NCBI RefSeq assembly: GCF_011046975.1
Contig: NZ_CP049253.1
Span: forward strand, 2,170,001 to 2,234,000
Direction of reading: 5' to 3'
Length of the DNA: 64,000 nt
Source of the DNA: Microbacterium amylolyticum
GTDB taxonomy: Bacteria > Actinomycetota > Actinomycetes > Actinomycetales > Microbacteriaceae
Below the pieces are notes generated by a model. It worked only from the letters and a program-made list of their open reading frames with translations. It was not told where the DNA came from and searched no databases. The position numbers and the translations under genes were made by a program. Shown here piece by piece: positions 7,221-16,882 of the stretch. The number at the start of each line of letters is the position of its first letter. Position 1 is the stretch's first letter.

Positions 7221-8279
7221 ATGCGATCACTGACCTCTGCCCTCGGTGCGACAACGACTGTTGCCGCGCTGTTCGCACTCACCGCCTGCGGCAGCGGCGC
7301 TGCGGAAACGCCTGCGGCTGAGTCGGACCAGGCCGCGACTCCGGCCGAGGCGACGTCGATCGTCCTTTACGCGGGTCGTGACGAGGAGCTCATCGCTCCT
7401 CTCGTCGAGCAGTTCACCGACGAGACGGGCATCGAGGTCGAGGTGCGCTACGCCGGCACCACCGAACTGAACGCGCTGCTGCTGGAAGAGGGCGACAAGA
7501 CGCCCGCAGATGTGTTCCTCTCGCAGGACGCCGGAGCACTGGGTGCGCTGTCGAAGGCCGGACTGCTCGCAACGCTTCCCGACGAGATCGCCGACACCGT
7601 TCCCGCTGGCTTCACCTCCTCCGACGCATCGTGGATCGGCGTCACGGGCCGCGCGCGTGTTTTCGCGTACGACGGCGAGGCGCTCGACGAGAGCGATCTG
7701 CCCGACTCGGTTGACGCGCTGACGGATGAGGAATGGGCCGGCCGCGTCGGCTTCCCTCCCGGCAACGCCAGCTTCCAGTCGTTCATCACCGCTCTGCGCG
7801 TTCTGGAGGGCGAGGACGCCGCGCTCGAGTGGGCGAAGGGTATCGCCGACAACGATCCGGTTCTCACGGAGAAGAACGGCGCAACGCTGGACCTCGTCAA
7901 CACGGGTGAGCTCGACATCGCGCTCAGCAACCACTACTACTGGTACCAGCGCGCCGCCGAGCAGGGCGCCGACAACATGCGCGCTCAGCTGAAGTTCCTC
8001 CCCGGCGACGCGGGCGGCATCGTCAACGTCACCGGCGCAGGAGTTCTCGCTCCCGCCGAAGACAACGCGGCTGCTCACGCCTTCGTCGAGTACCTCGTCT
8101 CCGACGCTGGCCAGGAGTACTTCGTGGAGAAAACCTACGAGTACCCCCTCGTTCCGGGAATCGACGCACCCGAAGGGCTTCCCGCCATCGATACTCTCGT
8201 GAACCCGGGCCTTGACCTGAGCGACCTCGACTCGCTCGACGCAACACAGGAACTGCTGGCCGAGGCCGGCCTGCTCTAA
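7221..8279 (+). CDS. Ferric iron ABC transporter substrate-binding lipoprotein
   Basis: A 352-residue Fbp/Fut-type Fe3+-binding protein. A signal peptide with lipobox ALTACGS gives lipidation at about Cys22, and an Ala/Glu/Pro-rich linker follows. SIVLYAGRDEELIAPLVEQF begins the mature fold. ADVFLSQDAGALGAL and ALSNHYYWYQRA are family hallmarks; the adjacent tyrosines probably coordinate iron. The ATG at 7221 gives the canonical lipoprotein signal. It leads an operon with permease and ATPase genes, preceded by an iron box, and captures Fe3+ outside the membrane for import. Confidence 0.92.
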   Translation: MRSLTSALGATTTVAALFALTACGSGAAETPAAESDQAATPAEATSIVLYAGRDEELIAPLVEQFTDETGIEVEVRYAGTTELNALLLEEGDKTPADVFLSQDAGALGALSKAGLLATLPDEIADTVPAGFTSSDASWIGVTGRARVFAYDGEALDESDLPDSVDALTDEEWAGRVGFPPGNASFQSFITALRVLEGEDAALEWAKGIADNDPVLTEKNGATLDLVNTGELDIALSNHYYWYQRAAEQGADNMRAQLKFLPGDAGGIVNVTGAGVLAPAEDNAAAHAFVEYLVSDAGQEYFVEKTYEYPLVPGIDAPEGLPAIDTLVNPGLDLSDLDSLDATQELLAEAGLL

Positions 8280-8280
8280 T

Positions 8281-9831
8281 TTGACACCCGCTCGCAGGAG
8301 GCCGTCCGCCGCGCTCATCGCGGCGGCGGTCTGCTGTGCGCTCGCGGCATCTGTTCCGCTGATCTACCTCGTCGTGAGGGTGGCTGGCGCCGGCGTCGAC
8401 ACGATCGTCACGACGGTCACACGGCCCCGTTTGATCGAGCTCCTGCTCAATTCGCTCGGGCTGTCGATATCCGTCACGGTTACCGCCGTGCTGATCGGCG
8501 TTCCCACCGCGTGGATTCTGTCGCGCGTTCGGCTGCGCGGGATCCGGGTGTGGGCCGCGATCGCGGCGATTCCGCTGGCGGTTCCCTCGTACGTTGCTGC
8601 GTATGGATGGCTTGCGGCGATTCCGTCGATGTCGGGATTCTGGGCGGCATGGTTCGTCCTGAGCCTCGTGGGTGTGCCCTACGTCGTTCTGCCAACGGTT
8701 GCCGCTCTCAGCGCCGCTTCCACGGAACGCGACGACATCGCACGCACACTCGGTCGCGGTCCGCTGCGTGCGTTTCTCGTCGGCACACTCCCGCAGGTGC
8801 GGCCCGCCGTCCTGTCCGGCGCCCTCCTGGTGTGCCTCTACACGCTCAGCGACTTCGGCGGGCTGGCGTTGTTCCGGTTCCCGGTGCTGACAACGGCAAT
8901 CTTCCGCGCCTATGCCACGAGTTTCGATCGCGACTATGCCGCTGTTCTCGCGTCTGTGCTCGTCCTCGTCGCCCTGCTGATCGTCATCGGCGAGCAGGCG
9001 GCGCGCCGCCGCGCGCGTGGCATCTCGGCGGGGACCGGGCGCTTCCGACGAGTTTCTCCGGGGCGCCTCGCCCCTCTTGCCTACGCGTGGTTGCTCGTTG
9101 TGCCCGTCTTGGCTGCGGGTGTCCCGGCCGTTGCGCTGGTGGTCCGATGGGTCACCGCAGACCAGACCCAGGCGATCGATCCGCAGCGCTTCTTCGATGC
9201 GGTGGTGTCCACGATGATGCTGGCGGGCGCGGGCGCTCTTGTCGCCCTGATTCTGGCGCTACCGATCGGGATTCTGACCGCGCGATACCGTGGACGTGTG
9301 GTGCAGACGATCGACGCCCTGGGAACCCTGCCGCTCGGCGTGCCGGGAGTCGTCGTTGGGTTGTCGCTTGTTTTCGCCTCGTTGGCCGTCGTTCCGTGGT
9401 GGTACCAGTCGATCGGTGTTCTGGCTTTTGCGTACGGCGTGCTGTTCGTCCCCAAGGCGATCGGTGGTGTGCGCAGCGCCGTGTCGCAGGTGCCAACCGA
9501 TCTTGAGGACGTCGCGAGGACTCTGGGATCGGGTCGATCCGAGGTGTGGCGGCGCGTGACAGCTCCGCTGGCGGCTCCCGGCATTGCGGCTGCTGTTTTG
9601 CTCGTGGCCGTGACCGCGATGAAGGAATTGCCGGCCACGCTACTGCTGCGTCCGACCGGCACGAATACCTTGGCGACCGAGCTCTGGTCGCGGACGGATG
9701 CCAGTGCGTATGGCGCCGCGGCTCCCTACGCTCTGGCGTTGCTCGTCGTCGCGCTGGTTCCGGCGCTTTTGCTGTCGCGCGTTGGCGCGCGCGACGAATC
9801 CGCTGTGATGAAGAACGGAACGTTCCGGTGA
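8281..9831 (+). CDS. Ferric iron ABC transporter permease (FbpB type, two fused halves)
   Basis: 516 residues with about 12 membrane helices in two homologous halves, as in FbpB/SfuB permeases that form the whole transmembrane channel as one chain. Two EAA-like cytoplasmic loops are visible, near ERDDIARTLGRGPLRAF and DLEDVARTLGSGRSEVW. The start is a TTG at 8281, one base after the upstream stop, implying coupled translation with the binding protein. The 3' end overlaps the ATPase start by 4 bp (GTGA). Confidence 0.9.
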   Translation: MTPARRRPSAALIAAAVCCALAASVPLIYLVVRVAGAGVDTIVTTVTRPRLIELLLNSLGLSISVTVTAVLIGVPTAWILSRVRLRGIRVWAAIAAIPLAVPSYVAAYGWLAAIPSMSGFWAAWFVLSLVGVPYVVLPTVAALSAASTERDDIARTLGRGPLRAFLVGTLPQVRPAVLSGALLVCLYTLSDFGGLALFRFPVLTTAIFRAYATSFDRDYAAVLASVLVLVALLIVIGEQAARRRARGISAGTGRFRRVSPGRLAPLAYAWLLVVPVLAAGVPAVALVVRWVTADQTQAIDPQRFFDAVVSTMMLAGAGALVALILALPIGILTARYRGRVVQTIDALGTLPLGVPGVVVGLSLVFASLAVVPWWYQSIGVLAFAYGVLFVPKAIGGVRSAVSQVPTDLEDVARTLGSGRSEVWRRVTAPLAAPGIAAAVLLVAVTAMKELPATLLLRPTGTNTLATELWSRTDASAYGAAAPYALALLVVALVPALLLSRVGARDESAVMKNGTFR

Positions 9832-10904
9832 GTGGTCTTGCGGTTTCGGGGCTCGTTGTCGAATACGGTCAGGACCGGATTCTGCACGAGATCGACCTCG
9901 TCGCGGGGGAGGGTGAGCTCCTTGCGCTCGTCGGTCCCAGCGGTTGCGGTAAAACAACGGCGTTGCGCGCGATCGCGGGCTTGGAGCGCGCCGTATCGGG
10001 AACGATTCGTATCGGAAACCGCACCGTGGCATCGCCCGGGGTGCACACCGCTCCGGAGCGCCGCAGGGTCGGGTGGGTTCCGCAAGGGGCTACCCTTTTC
10101 CCGCATCTGACCGCGGCGCAGAATGTCGCATACGGCCTGCGCAGCGTTGCCTCACGGCGCCTCGCACGGCGGAGAGCGGACGATCCCGAGGTGCGCCGCC
10201 TGCTGACGGTTGTCGGCCTCGGCGCCTACGCCGATCGCTTCCCGCACGAGCTGTCCGGTGGTCAGGCGCAACGCGTCGCTCTTGCGCGAGCTCTCGCGTC
10301 TCGCCCTGATCTTGTGCTGCTGGACGAACCGTTCGGCGCGCTCGATCCGCTCCTTCGTGATGAACTGCGTGAGTCGACGCGGCAGTGGCTGCGCGACGAG
10401 GGCATGACGGGAGTGATCGTCACACACGATCAGCGCGAGGCGCTTTCGGTGGCCGATCGTATTGCGGTGATGAGCGGGGGTCGCGTTCTCCAGGAAGACA
10501 CTCCCCGCGGGGTCTTCCTGCGCCCGGCGTCGACGTGGGTCGCGAGCTTCATGGGCGATGCCGTCATGCTCCCGGGGCACTGGACGGGCCGTGAGGACTC
10601 GGCTGTTGGCATCGTGCAGTGTGACCTGGGATCGATTCCGGCGGCATGGGCCATTGACCATGCTCCGCAAGACGGGCGCGAGATCTGCGTGCTCGTTCGT
10701 CCCGAACAGCTGCGCCTCGGCGGCGTCGACGGACAAACAGGAACCGTCGAGAAAGTCACCTTCACGGGTTATCAGGCGATCGCGACGATTTCCGTGAACG
10801 GTGCCGAAGTGCGTGCCGCTGTTCCTGCTGTCGGCGCTCCCGAGCGCGGCGAAACGGTGGTCGTGCGCGTGCGAGGAACGGCCCTGGCCTACCCCGCGGA
10901 GTAG
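9828..10904 (+). CDS. Ferric iron ABC transporter ATP-binding protein (FbpC type)
   Basis: A 358-residue ATPase that energises the preceding permease. Walker A is GPSGCGKTT (36-44), the signature is LSGGQAQRVALARAL, Walker B with D-loop is LVLLDEPFGALDP, and the switch His is in VIVTHDQREAL. A C-terminal TOBE-like domain follows (LVRPEQLRLGGVDG onward), which may carry a regulatory iron site in this subfamily. The GTG start overlaps the permease stop. It closes the three-gene iron operon, with no terminator evident before the convergent marR. Confidence 0.93.
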   Translation: MSGLAVSGLVVEYGQDRILHEIDLVAGEGELLALVGPSGCGKTTALRAIAGLERAVSGTIRIGNRTVASPGVHTAPERRRVGWVPQGATLFPHLTAAQNVAYGLRSVASRRLARRRADDPEVRRLLTVVGLGAYADRFPHELSGGQAQRVALARALASRPDLVLLDEPFGALDPLLRDELRESTRQWLRDEGMTGVIVTHDQREALSVADRIAVMSGGRVLQEDTPRGVFLRPASTWVASFMGDAVMLPGHWTGREDSAVGIVQCDLGSIPAAWAIDHAPQDGREICVLVRPEQLRLGGVDGQTGTVEKVTFTGYQAIATISVNGAEVRAAVPAVGAPERGETVVVRVRGTALAYPAE

Positions 10905-10905
10905 C

Positions 10906-11334
10906 TCAGAGGCGCCGGAGCTTCTGCGTTAGAGCATTGAGCGTGCGCAACTCATCGGACGTCAAAACCGACATGCGCGCCGCGATGCTCTTCCCGTGCT
11001 GAACGGCCACCTGACGGAACTCGTGTGCGCCCTTTTCCGTTGCGGTCACCAGCGACCCGCGCCCGTCATCGGGGTCCGGCGCTTTTGTGACGAGGCCGCG
11101 CGAGACCATGCGGTCGACAAGACGCGAAACGCTCGGCTGGCTGATGAGCATGTTCATCGTGATCTCGCGCAGGCGCGCTGTGTGGTTGGGGGCACGCATC
11201 ACGGTGAGGAGAACGTCATACTCCGGTTGTTGCACTGCGGTTCCCGCGAAGTCCTGCTGGAGCTCTTCGAAAACCTCGTGCTGCGCGCGGAAAAGGCTCT
11301 CCCACGTCTCAACAGCGAGTCGGCGGTCAGTCAT
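10906..11334 (-). CDS. MarR-family transcriptional regulator
   Basis: 142 residues, a normal MarR length. The winged helix-turn-helix is clear: LREITMNMLISQPSVSRLVD is the recognition region and GLVTKAPDPDDGRGSLVTAT is the beta-wing with the conserved D-x-R. The N-terminal helix contains WESLFRAQHEVFEELQQDF. It is a small dimeric repressor, often ligand-responsive; the ligand and targets are unknown. It is convergent with the iron operon (2 bp between stops) and is followed upstream by a long intergenic stretch before the GH35 gene, which could be a target. Confidence 0.9.
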   Translation of the reverse strand: MTDRRLAVETWESLFRAQHEVFEELQQDFAGTAVQQPEYDVLLTVMRAPNHTARLREITMNMLISQPSVSRLVDRMVSRGLVTKAPDPDDGRGSLVTATEKGAHEFRQVAVQHGKSIAARMSVLTSDELRTLNALTQKLRRL

Positions 11335-11773
11335 GTATTCGATTGTATGGGCATAGGTGCTCCGTGCCCGATTTTGCGGGTGGGGTCGGTGGAAGCGGAC
11401 ACGGCCGACCCGGACGTTCTGCCGTCACGACGCGGTGAACAGAGAAGGCCCGATCGGATGAATCCGACCGGGCCCATGTCCCTAGCACCAAGAGTGTCCT
11501 GCAATCACATGCCGGTGACCGCCACAGCAAAACGATCACCGTGCTTCGCACTCTATAACGCTGAGGTAACGACCGGCAAGGGTTTTCCGTTATTTCTTCG
11601 TTATGTTTTCGTGTGTGTCCGGCGACGCGGATCTTGTCAGTGGCGCCACGCGAGTTGTCAATAGCACCAGGGTCTGCTGCCCGCGAAGGTGACGCGGCAT
11701 CACGCTGCAGGCTGTAGTTCGCGACTCGCCTGAATCGTTTCGATTGCGTGCAAATCCACGCTACCCTCGCCCC
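11335..11773. other. Intergenic region between marR and the GH35 gene
   Basis: A 439-bp region without a convincing gene. It holds one strong hairpin at 11447-11474 and a lower-GC stretch at about 11570-11640 (TTTTCCGTTATTTCTTCG) where promoter elements are likely. Both flanking genes are transcribed away from it, so it probably contains divergent promoters. Confidence 0.6.
11447..11474. terminator. Hairpin of uncertain role in the marR-GH35 intergenic region
   Basis: GGCCCGATCGGAT (11447-11459) pairs with ATCCGACCGGGCC (11462-11474), 12 of 13 pairs, with a 2-nt loop. It resembles an actinobacterial terminator without a T-run, but no gene ends nearby. It may end a short leader or unannotated RNA. 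Confidence 0.4.
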
Positions 11774-14095
11774 GTGAGCGTCACCGAATCCGCATCCCGG
11801 AACACCCCGAAACGACCGCTGAGCGTGCGCGTTCCGCGCCCGGCTCCCGCGCATCCCGCTCCGTTGGACATGGGCGAAGGCACCGACATCCGCGTGATGT
11901 CGCGCTACATCGAACGTTCGGGGCGGCCCTGGTTTCCGATCATGGGGGAGTATCACTTCAGCCGGGATCAGCCAGATCACTGGGAAACCGAGTTGCGAAA
12001 GATCCGCTCCGGCGGCGTGAACATCGTGTCCACCTACATCCTGTGGATTCTGCATGAGGAACAGCAGGGCGATGTGCGGTGGGACGGCGCGCGCGATCTG
12101 CGCCGGTTTGTCGAAACGGCGCAGATCGTCGGCCTCGACGTCGTCATCAGAATCGGGCCATGGGCACACGGGGAAACGCGCAACGGCGGCTTCCCCGACT
12201 GGCTCCAGGCGCTGCCCATCGCTCGCCGGACGAACGATCCTGACTATCTCGCGCTCGTGCGCGGGTGGTATGCGCAGATCGCCGCGCAGGTGCATGGTCT
12301 CTTCCGGGACCACCAGAATCCGCACGGACCGATCGTTGGTGTGCAGGTCGAAAACGAGATCTACGATCAGCCGGACCATCTCGGAACGCTCAGAGACATG
12401 GCGGAAGCCGAAGGGATGCGTGCCTCCCTCTGGACGGCAACAGGATGGGGCGGTGCGCAGCTTCCCGAGCGCCGTGTTCTGCCGGTCTACGCCGGATACG
12501 CGGATGCGTTCTGGGAGGAATCCCACACGGGATGGCCCGAGTTCGGAAGGATGCACTTTACGTTCTCTGCGGTGCGGGACGACCTGACGGTCGGAGCCGA
12601 CCTTCGCCAGGTCGGCGTTGACGGTTCGGTGGCAACAGAGAGCGCCGATCCGTGGCCCTTCGCCACGTGCGAGCTCGGCGGCGGTATGCCGGTGGCCTAT
12701 CACCGCCGACCCCTCGTCGATCCCGAAGACGTTGCGGCTCTCGCGCACGTCAAACTCGGCAGTGGATCTTCCTGGCAGGGCTACTACCTGTTTCACGGAG
12801 GAACCCAGGTCATCGGGAACACCACAACGCAGGAATCACAGGCAACGGGGTATCCGAACGATCTGCCCGTTCGCGACTACGACTTCTTCGCCCCGATCGG
12901 ACGCGAGGGAGCACAGCGCCCGCACTTCCATGCCCTACGCCGCCAGCACCTGATGCTCGAAGCATTTGGTGAAGCGATCGTCGCGGAACCGGCCGTTATC
13001 CCTGGCGACGGCGACGTGCGCTGGTCCGTGCGCGGCGATGACCGTCGGGCGTGGCTCTTTGTCAACAACCACCAGCCGGCACTCGCGGCGCTCGAGACCA
13101 TCCCGGGCGTGCAGTTCCACGTGGAGATGGCGGCATCGACGATCACCATGCCAGCGGCGCCATTCACCCTGAGCGCGGGAACATTCGCCTGCTGGCCGAT
13201 TCGTCAGCGCCTGGGCGGCATCGACGCGGTGACGGCAACGGCGCAGCCGATCACACAGATCCAGACCTCGCAGGGCATGCTCGTCGTGCTCGCGGCGACG
13301 CCCGGTGTTCCCGTGGAGATTCAGTGTGATGAGGGCGACGTGGACATGGTCTCCGGAGCGACGGCGGAGCGCCGAGATGGGGGAGGAATCACGGTGACGC
13401 CGATCACCGCGCCCGGCCCTGACTGTCGGGTGAAGATCGGGACCACGACGTTCGTGGTACTGGACGATGACACCGCAAACGGTGTGTGGAAGGGTCACGT
13501 TGCTGGCCGCGAGCGGATCGTGATCTGGGACGGCGAGGGGTGGTTTGACGAGACCGGATTTCGGGTGACCGAGGATCCGCGGCCCCGCACCGCCCGTGTG
13601 CTGCCCGCTCTCGCGCAGGGGCAGGCGACTGTCATCCCCGTGCCCGGCGCGGACGTGGTCCGTGATCTACCGGCTCCCGTTTTCGATGATGTGCGCACGG
13701 CGCCGGTTCGAACGGGCGGAAGCGCCGGACGATTCTCCGCGCCGGCCGATGTCGATGTCGCGCGCCTCCCGTCCACCCACGTCGACATCCGCGACGAGTG
13801 GTTCGACGAAGCCGAGCGGCTCCTGCTCGAGATCACCTGGACTGGCGACGTGATGCGGGTCTACGCGGGAGACACGCTCATCGCCGACCAATTCTGGTCG
13901 GGACGCCCGCTCGACGTCGACCTGCTGCCCTATCGAGAACTCATCATCCGCGACGGGCTTCACCTGCGCGGGTTTGCCTGGGCACCCGACAGCGGCATCC
14001 ACGTCGACCCTCGCGTGCGGCCGGGCGCGGTCGAACCCGTGTTGGAGGTTCATGGCGCGGCGCTTCGCACCGTGCGGTCGCGGCAGATCTGCTGA
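11774..14095 (+). CDS. Glycoside hydrolase family 35 beta-galactosidase
   Basis: 773 residues from the GTG at 11774; the frame stays open 30 bp further upstream. After a Pro/Arg-rich start, GRPWFPIMGEYHFSRDQPDHW begins the (beta/alpha)8 barrel, with WHQ-like GGVNIVSTYILWILHEE and GPWAHGETRNGGFPDWL as GH35 hallmarks. The likely acid/base is E195 in VQVENEIYD and the nucleophile E300 in CELGGGM. The C-terminal half is beta-rich accessory domain. No signal peptide is seen, suggesting cytoplasmic action on galactosides. It is convergent with a broken amino-acid symporter. Confidence 0.88.
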   Translation: MSVTESASRNTPKRPLSVRVPRPAPAHPAPLDMGEGTDIRVMSRYIERSGRPWFPIMGEYHFSRDQPDHWETELRKIRSGGVNIVSTYILWILHEEQQGDVRWDGARDLRRFVETAQIVGLDVVIRIGPWAHGETRNGGFPDWLQALPIARRTNDPDYLALVRGWYAQIAAQVHGLFRDHQNPHGPIVGVQVENEIYDQPDHLGTLRDMAEAEGMRASLWTATGWGGAQLPERRVLPVYAGYADAFWEESHTGWPEFGRMHFTFSAVRDDLTVGADLRQVGVDGSVATESADPWPFATCELGGGMPVAYHRRPLVDPEDVAALAHVKLGSGSSWQGYYLFHGGTQVIGNTTTQESQATGYPNDLPVRDYDFFAPIGREGAQRPHFHALRRQHLMLEAFGEAIVAEPAVIPGDGDVRWSVRGDDRRAWLFVNNHQPALAALETIPGVQFHVEMAASTITMPAAPFTLSAGTFACWPIRQRLGGIDAVTATAQPITQIQTSQGMLVVLAATPGVPVEIQCDEGDVDMVSGATAERRDGGGITVTPITAPGPDCRVKIGTTTFVVLDDDTANGVWKGHVAGRERIVIWDGEGWFDETGFRVTEDPRPRTARVLPALAQGQATVIPVPGADVVRDLPAPVFDDVRTAPVRTGGSAGRFSAPADVDVARLPSTHVDIRDEWFDEAERLLLEITWTGDVMRVYAGDTLIADQFWSGRPLDVDLLPYRELIIRDGLHLRGFAWAPDSGIHVDPRVRPGAVEPVLEVHGAALRTVRSRQIC

Positions 14096-14103
14096 ACCCG
14101 GTG

Positions 14104-14863
14104 TCACATCACGCGGAACGGCATCACGGCGCGGCGTCCGAAGAGCTTCGCGCTCACTCGCTCGCCGTAGTACGACCAACCGATAATGGTGGAGAGGGCG
14201 AACAACACCAGCCCGATCGTGACGACCCAGTGCCCCCATTCGCCGGGCAGGCCCTGCGCAAAGGCCTCACCGGTCATGAGCGATGCCGGCCGATCCCATG
14301 CCCGACTCGTTCGAGAAGATACCGCGCGCAACGCCGAGCTGAATGGCCGCGATGAGAACCGATCCGGCGAATCCGCCCGCAGCCGCGCTCCCCGTGAAGG
14401 ACAACGCCAGGATCTTTCCGAAGACATTCGGAATGCCGCGCTCGAGGTACTGCTGAGGGCCACCGTTGCGCTCGCCGGCTTCATCCGTCGTCCGGAAGCG
14501 CACACCGAGGAAGGCCTCGGTGTATTTCGAGGCCATCCCGACAAGGCCGGTGATCCACATCCAGAACAGCGCACCGGGGCCGCCGATCGCGAGGGCCGTT
14601 GCCACGCCGACGATATTTCCCGTTCCCGCCGTCGCCGCCAGGGCCGTTGTGAGCGCCTGGAACTGGGATATGTCGCCGTCTGCTCCGAGATCTTTGCGAC
14701 GAAAGATCCCTAGCCGCAGAGCGGCGCCCAAGCGAACGAACTGAATCCCGCCCAGCCGGATCGTCAGATACAAGCCGGTGCCGAGCAAGAGCGGAATCAA
14801 TAGCGACGGTCCCCAAATAAAGGACGTAACGGTGTCCAGGAACGATTGAACAGCGTCGATCAT
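14104..14863 (-). pseudogene. Alanine/glycine:cation symporter (AGCS) pseudogene with several deletions
   Basis: The N-terminus is well preserved: [18 protein letters not shown], then [20 protein letters not shown] and [20 protein letters not shown], typical of AGCS sodium:alanine carriers. Three lesions follow. After [17 protein letters not shown] about 90 residues are missing, and the frame resumes at [13 protein letters not shown]. After [14 protein letters not shown] a second deletion shifts frame near 14270-14285, producing a stop. The other frame continues with GEWGHWVVTIGLVLFALS and IIGWSYYGERVSAKLFG. The C-terminus is then cut. Normal members have about 480 residues, so no function is expected. 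Confidence 0.85.
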
Positions 14864-15020
14864 CGTTGAAAACCCTCCGAATTGTCGCGCGTTCGTTGCG
14901 CGGGAGCAGGGACCTCATTGGCCCTGCGGAGAGTGTGTGCACGAGTCGGAGAACATCCCAGAGGGCGCGGATACGGCGCGCGACGGGGTGGAACTCAGCT
15001 CGGGGGCATACCGTTGGAGC

Positions 15021-16823
15021 ATGGCAACCACCCCATCGCCCGAAACGCCCGTCGAGTCGCAGGACGAGCACACACCGACCTTCGACGAGCTGGGCCTGGG
15101 AGCCGCTGTTCTCAAGGTCCTCAAAGACGTCGGATATGAAACGCCGTCCGCCATCCAGGCACAGACCATTCCCCTCCTTCTCGGTGGACGCGACGTGCTC
15201 GGCGTCGCGCAGACCGGAACGGGAAAGACGGCCGCGTTCGCGCTGCCCATTCTCGACCAGCTTGACCAGACGCAGAAGACGCCGCAGGCGCTCGTTCTGG
15301 CGCCCACTCGTGAACTCGCACTGCAGGTGTGTGAGGCTTTCGAGAAGTACGCAACGCACATGCGCGGCGTTCGCGTTCTTCCTGTCTACGGCGGGCAGGG
15401 CTACGGCACCCAGCTCTCGGCGCTGCGCCGCGGCGTTGACATTGTCGTCGGAACCCCCGGCCGTGTCATGGACCACCTCGAAAAGGGCACGCTCGACCTC
15501 TCTGAGCTGCGCTTCCTCGTTCTCGACGAGGCCGACGAGATGCTGAAGATGGGCTTCGCCGAGGACGTCGACACGATCCTCGCCGACACTCCCGCCGAGA
15601 AGCAGACCGCGCTGTTTTCGGCAACGATGCCCGCGCAGATCCGCCGCATCTCGCAGAAGCACCTGCGCGACCCCGAGCAGATCACCGTCGCGACCCGCAC
15701 GACAACGTCGGCGAACATCACGCAGCGCTACCTTATGGTGGGTTACCCCCAGAAGGTCGACGCGCTCACGCGCATCCTCGAGGTCGAGAACTTCGACGGG
15801 ATGATCGTGTTCGTTCGCACCAAGAGCGAAACCGAGACGCTGGCAGAAAAGCTCCGTGCCCGTGGATACACGGCGGCAGCGATCAGCGGAGACGTCGCTC
15901 AGGCACAGCGTGAGCGCACCGTTGACCAGCTGAAGTCAGGTAAGCTCGACATCCTCGTCGCCACCGATGTGGCCGCGCGTGGTCTCGATGTCGAACGCAT
16001 CACCCACGTCGTCAACTACGACATTCCCGTCGACACCGAGTCGTACGTTCACCGCATCGGCCGGACGGGTCGCGCGGGCCGCAAAGGCGACGCGATCAGC
16101 TTCGTGACGCCGCGTGAGCGTCGTCTGCTCGGCGCGATCGAGAAGGCAACGCGCCAGCCGCTGACCGAGATGCGGATTCCGACGGCGGAAGACGTCAACG
16201 TCACGCGCCTCAGCCGCTTCGACGACGCGATTACCGCTGCGCTCAGCGATCGCGAGAAGATCTCCGAGTTCCGCGACATCATCGCTCACTACGTCGAGCA
16301 CCACGATGTCATCGACACCGATGTTGCCGCGGCCTTGGCGATCGTTGCACAGGGCGGAACGCCCCTCCTGCTGCCGCCCGACCCGCCCCGTCGTGAGCGT
16401 GCGCAGCGCGAGCGGAACGATAGCGATCGTGGCGATCGCGCCGACCGCGGAGAGCGTCGTCCGCGCGGCGGCGCACAGCTGTCGCCGTACCGAATCGAGG
16501 TGGGCCGCCGCCAGCGCGTCGAGCCCCGCCAGATCGTTGGCGCATTGGCGAACGAGGGCGGCCTGCGCCGCGACGACTTCGGGCGTATCGACATTCGTCC
16601 GGACTTCTCGATCGTGGAACTGCCCGCCGATTTGCCGTCGGGAACGCTTGAGCGCCTTGCCGACACGCGCATCAGCGGTCAGCTCATCGAGCTCAAGGCA
16701 GATCCTCGGCCTTTCCGTGCGACGGGTGGCCCTCGTCGTCGCGGCGACCGCGGCGGCGACCGCGAGCGGCGTCCCCGTTTCGACAGTGGCGATGAGCGCC
16801 CTCCGCGCAAGCCCCGTCGCTGA
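15021..16823 (+). CDS. DEAD-box ATP-dependent RNA helicase (DeaD/CsdA-like)
   Basis: 600 residues from the ATG at 15021; upstream in-frame codons lack conservation. Helicase motifs occur in order: Q motif region with TPSAIQAQTIPLLL, Walker A AQTGTGKT, PTRELALQ, TPGRVMDH, DEAD, SAT, then ATDVAARGLDVERI and HRIGRTGRAGRKG in the second RecA domain. A charged Arg/Asp/Gly-rich linker leads to a DbpA-type RNA-binding fold (YRIEVGRRQRV to IDIRPDFSIVEL). It unwinds RNA, typically in ribosome assembly or cold adaptation. A clear terminator follows. Confidence 0.95.
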   Translation: MATTPSPETPVESQDEHTPTFDELGLGAAVLKVLKDVGYETPSAIQAQTIPLLLGGRDVLGVAQTGTGKTAAFALPILDQLDQTQKTPQALVLAPTRELALQVCEAFEKYATHMRGVRVLPVYGGQGYGTQLSALRRGVDIVVGTPGRVMDHLEKGTLDLSELRFLVLDEADEMLKMGFAEDVDTILADTPAEKQTALFSATMPAQIRRISQKHLRDPEQITVATRTTTSANITQRYLMVGYPQKVDALTRILEVENFDGMIVFVRTKSETETLAEKLRARGYTAAAISGDVAQAQRERTVDQLKSGKLDILVATDVAARGLDVERITHVVNYDIPVDTESYVHRIGRTGRAGRKGDAISFVTPRERRLLGAIEKATRQPLTEMRIPTAEDVNVTRLSRFDDAITAALSDREKISEFRDIIAHYVEHHDVIDTDVAAALAIVAQGGTPLLLPPDPPRRERAQRERNDSDRGDRADRGERRPRGGAQLSPYRIEVGRRQRVEPRQIVGALANEGGLRRDDFGRIDIRPDFSIVELPADLPSGTLERLADTRISGQLIELKADPRPFRATGGPRRRGDRGGDRERRPRFDSGDERPPRKPRR

Positions 16824-16829
16824 GCATCA

Positions 16830-16863
16830 CCCTCGCACCGTCAGAAACTTGACGGTGCGAGGG
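16830..16863 (+). terminator. Terminator after the DEAD-box helicase gene
   Basis: A perfect 13-bp stem, CCCTCGCACCGTC (16830-16842) with GACGGTGCGAGGG (16851-16863), encloses an 8-nt loop just after the stop codon. Confidence 0.85.
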
Positions 16864-16882
16864 GCACGGCGCAAGAACGCTG

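Noticed and set aside
14863..15662. Minus-strand frame joining the helicase antisense strand to the AGCS relic
   Set aside because: The plus-strand helicase motifs are certain and the AGCS start at 14863 is conserved.
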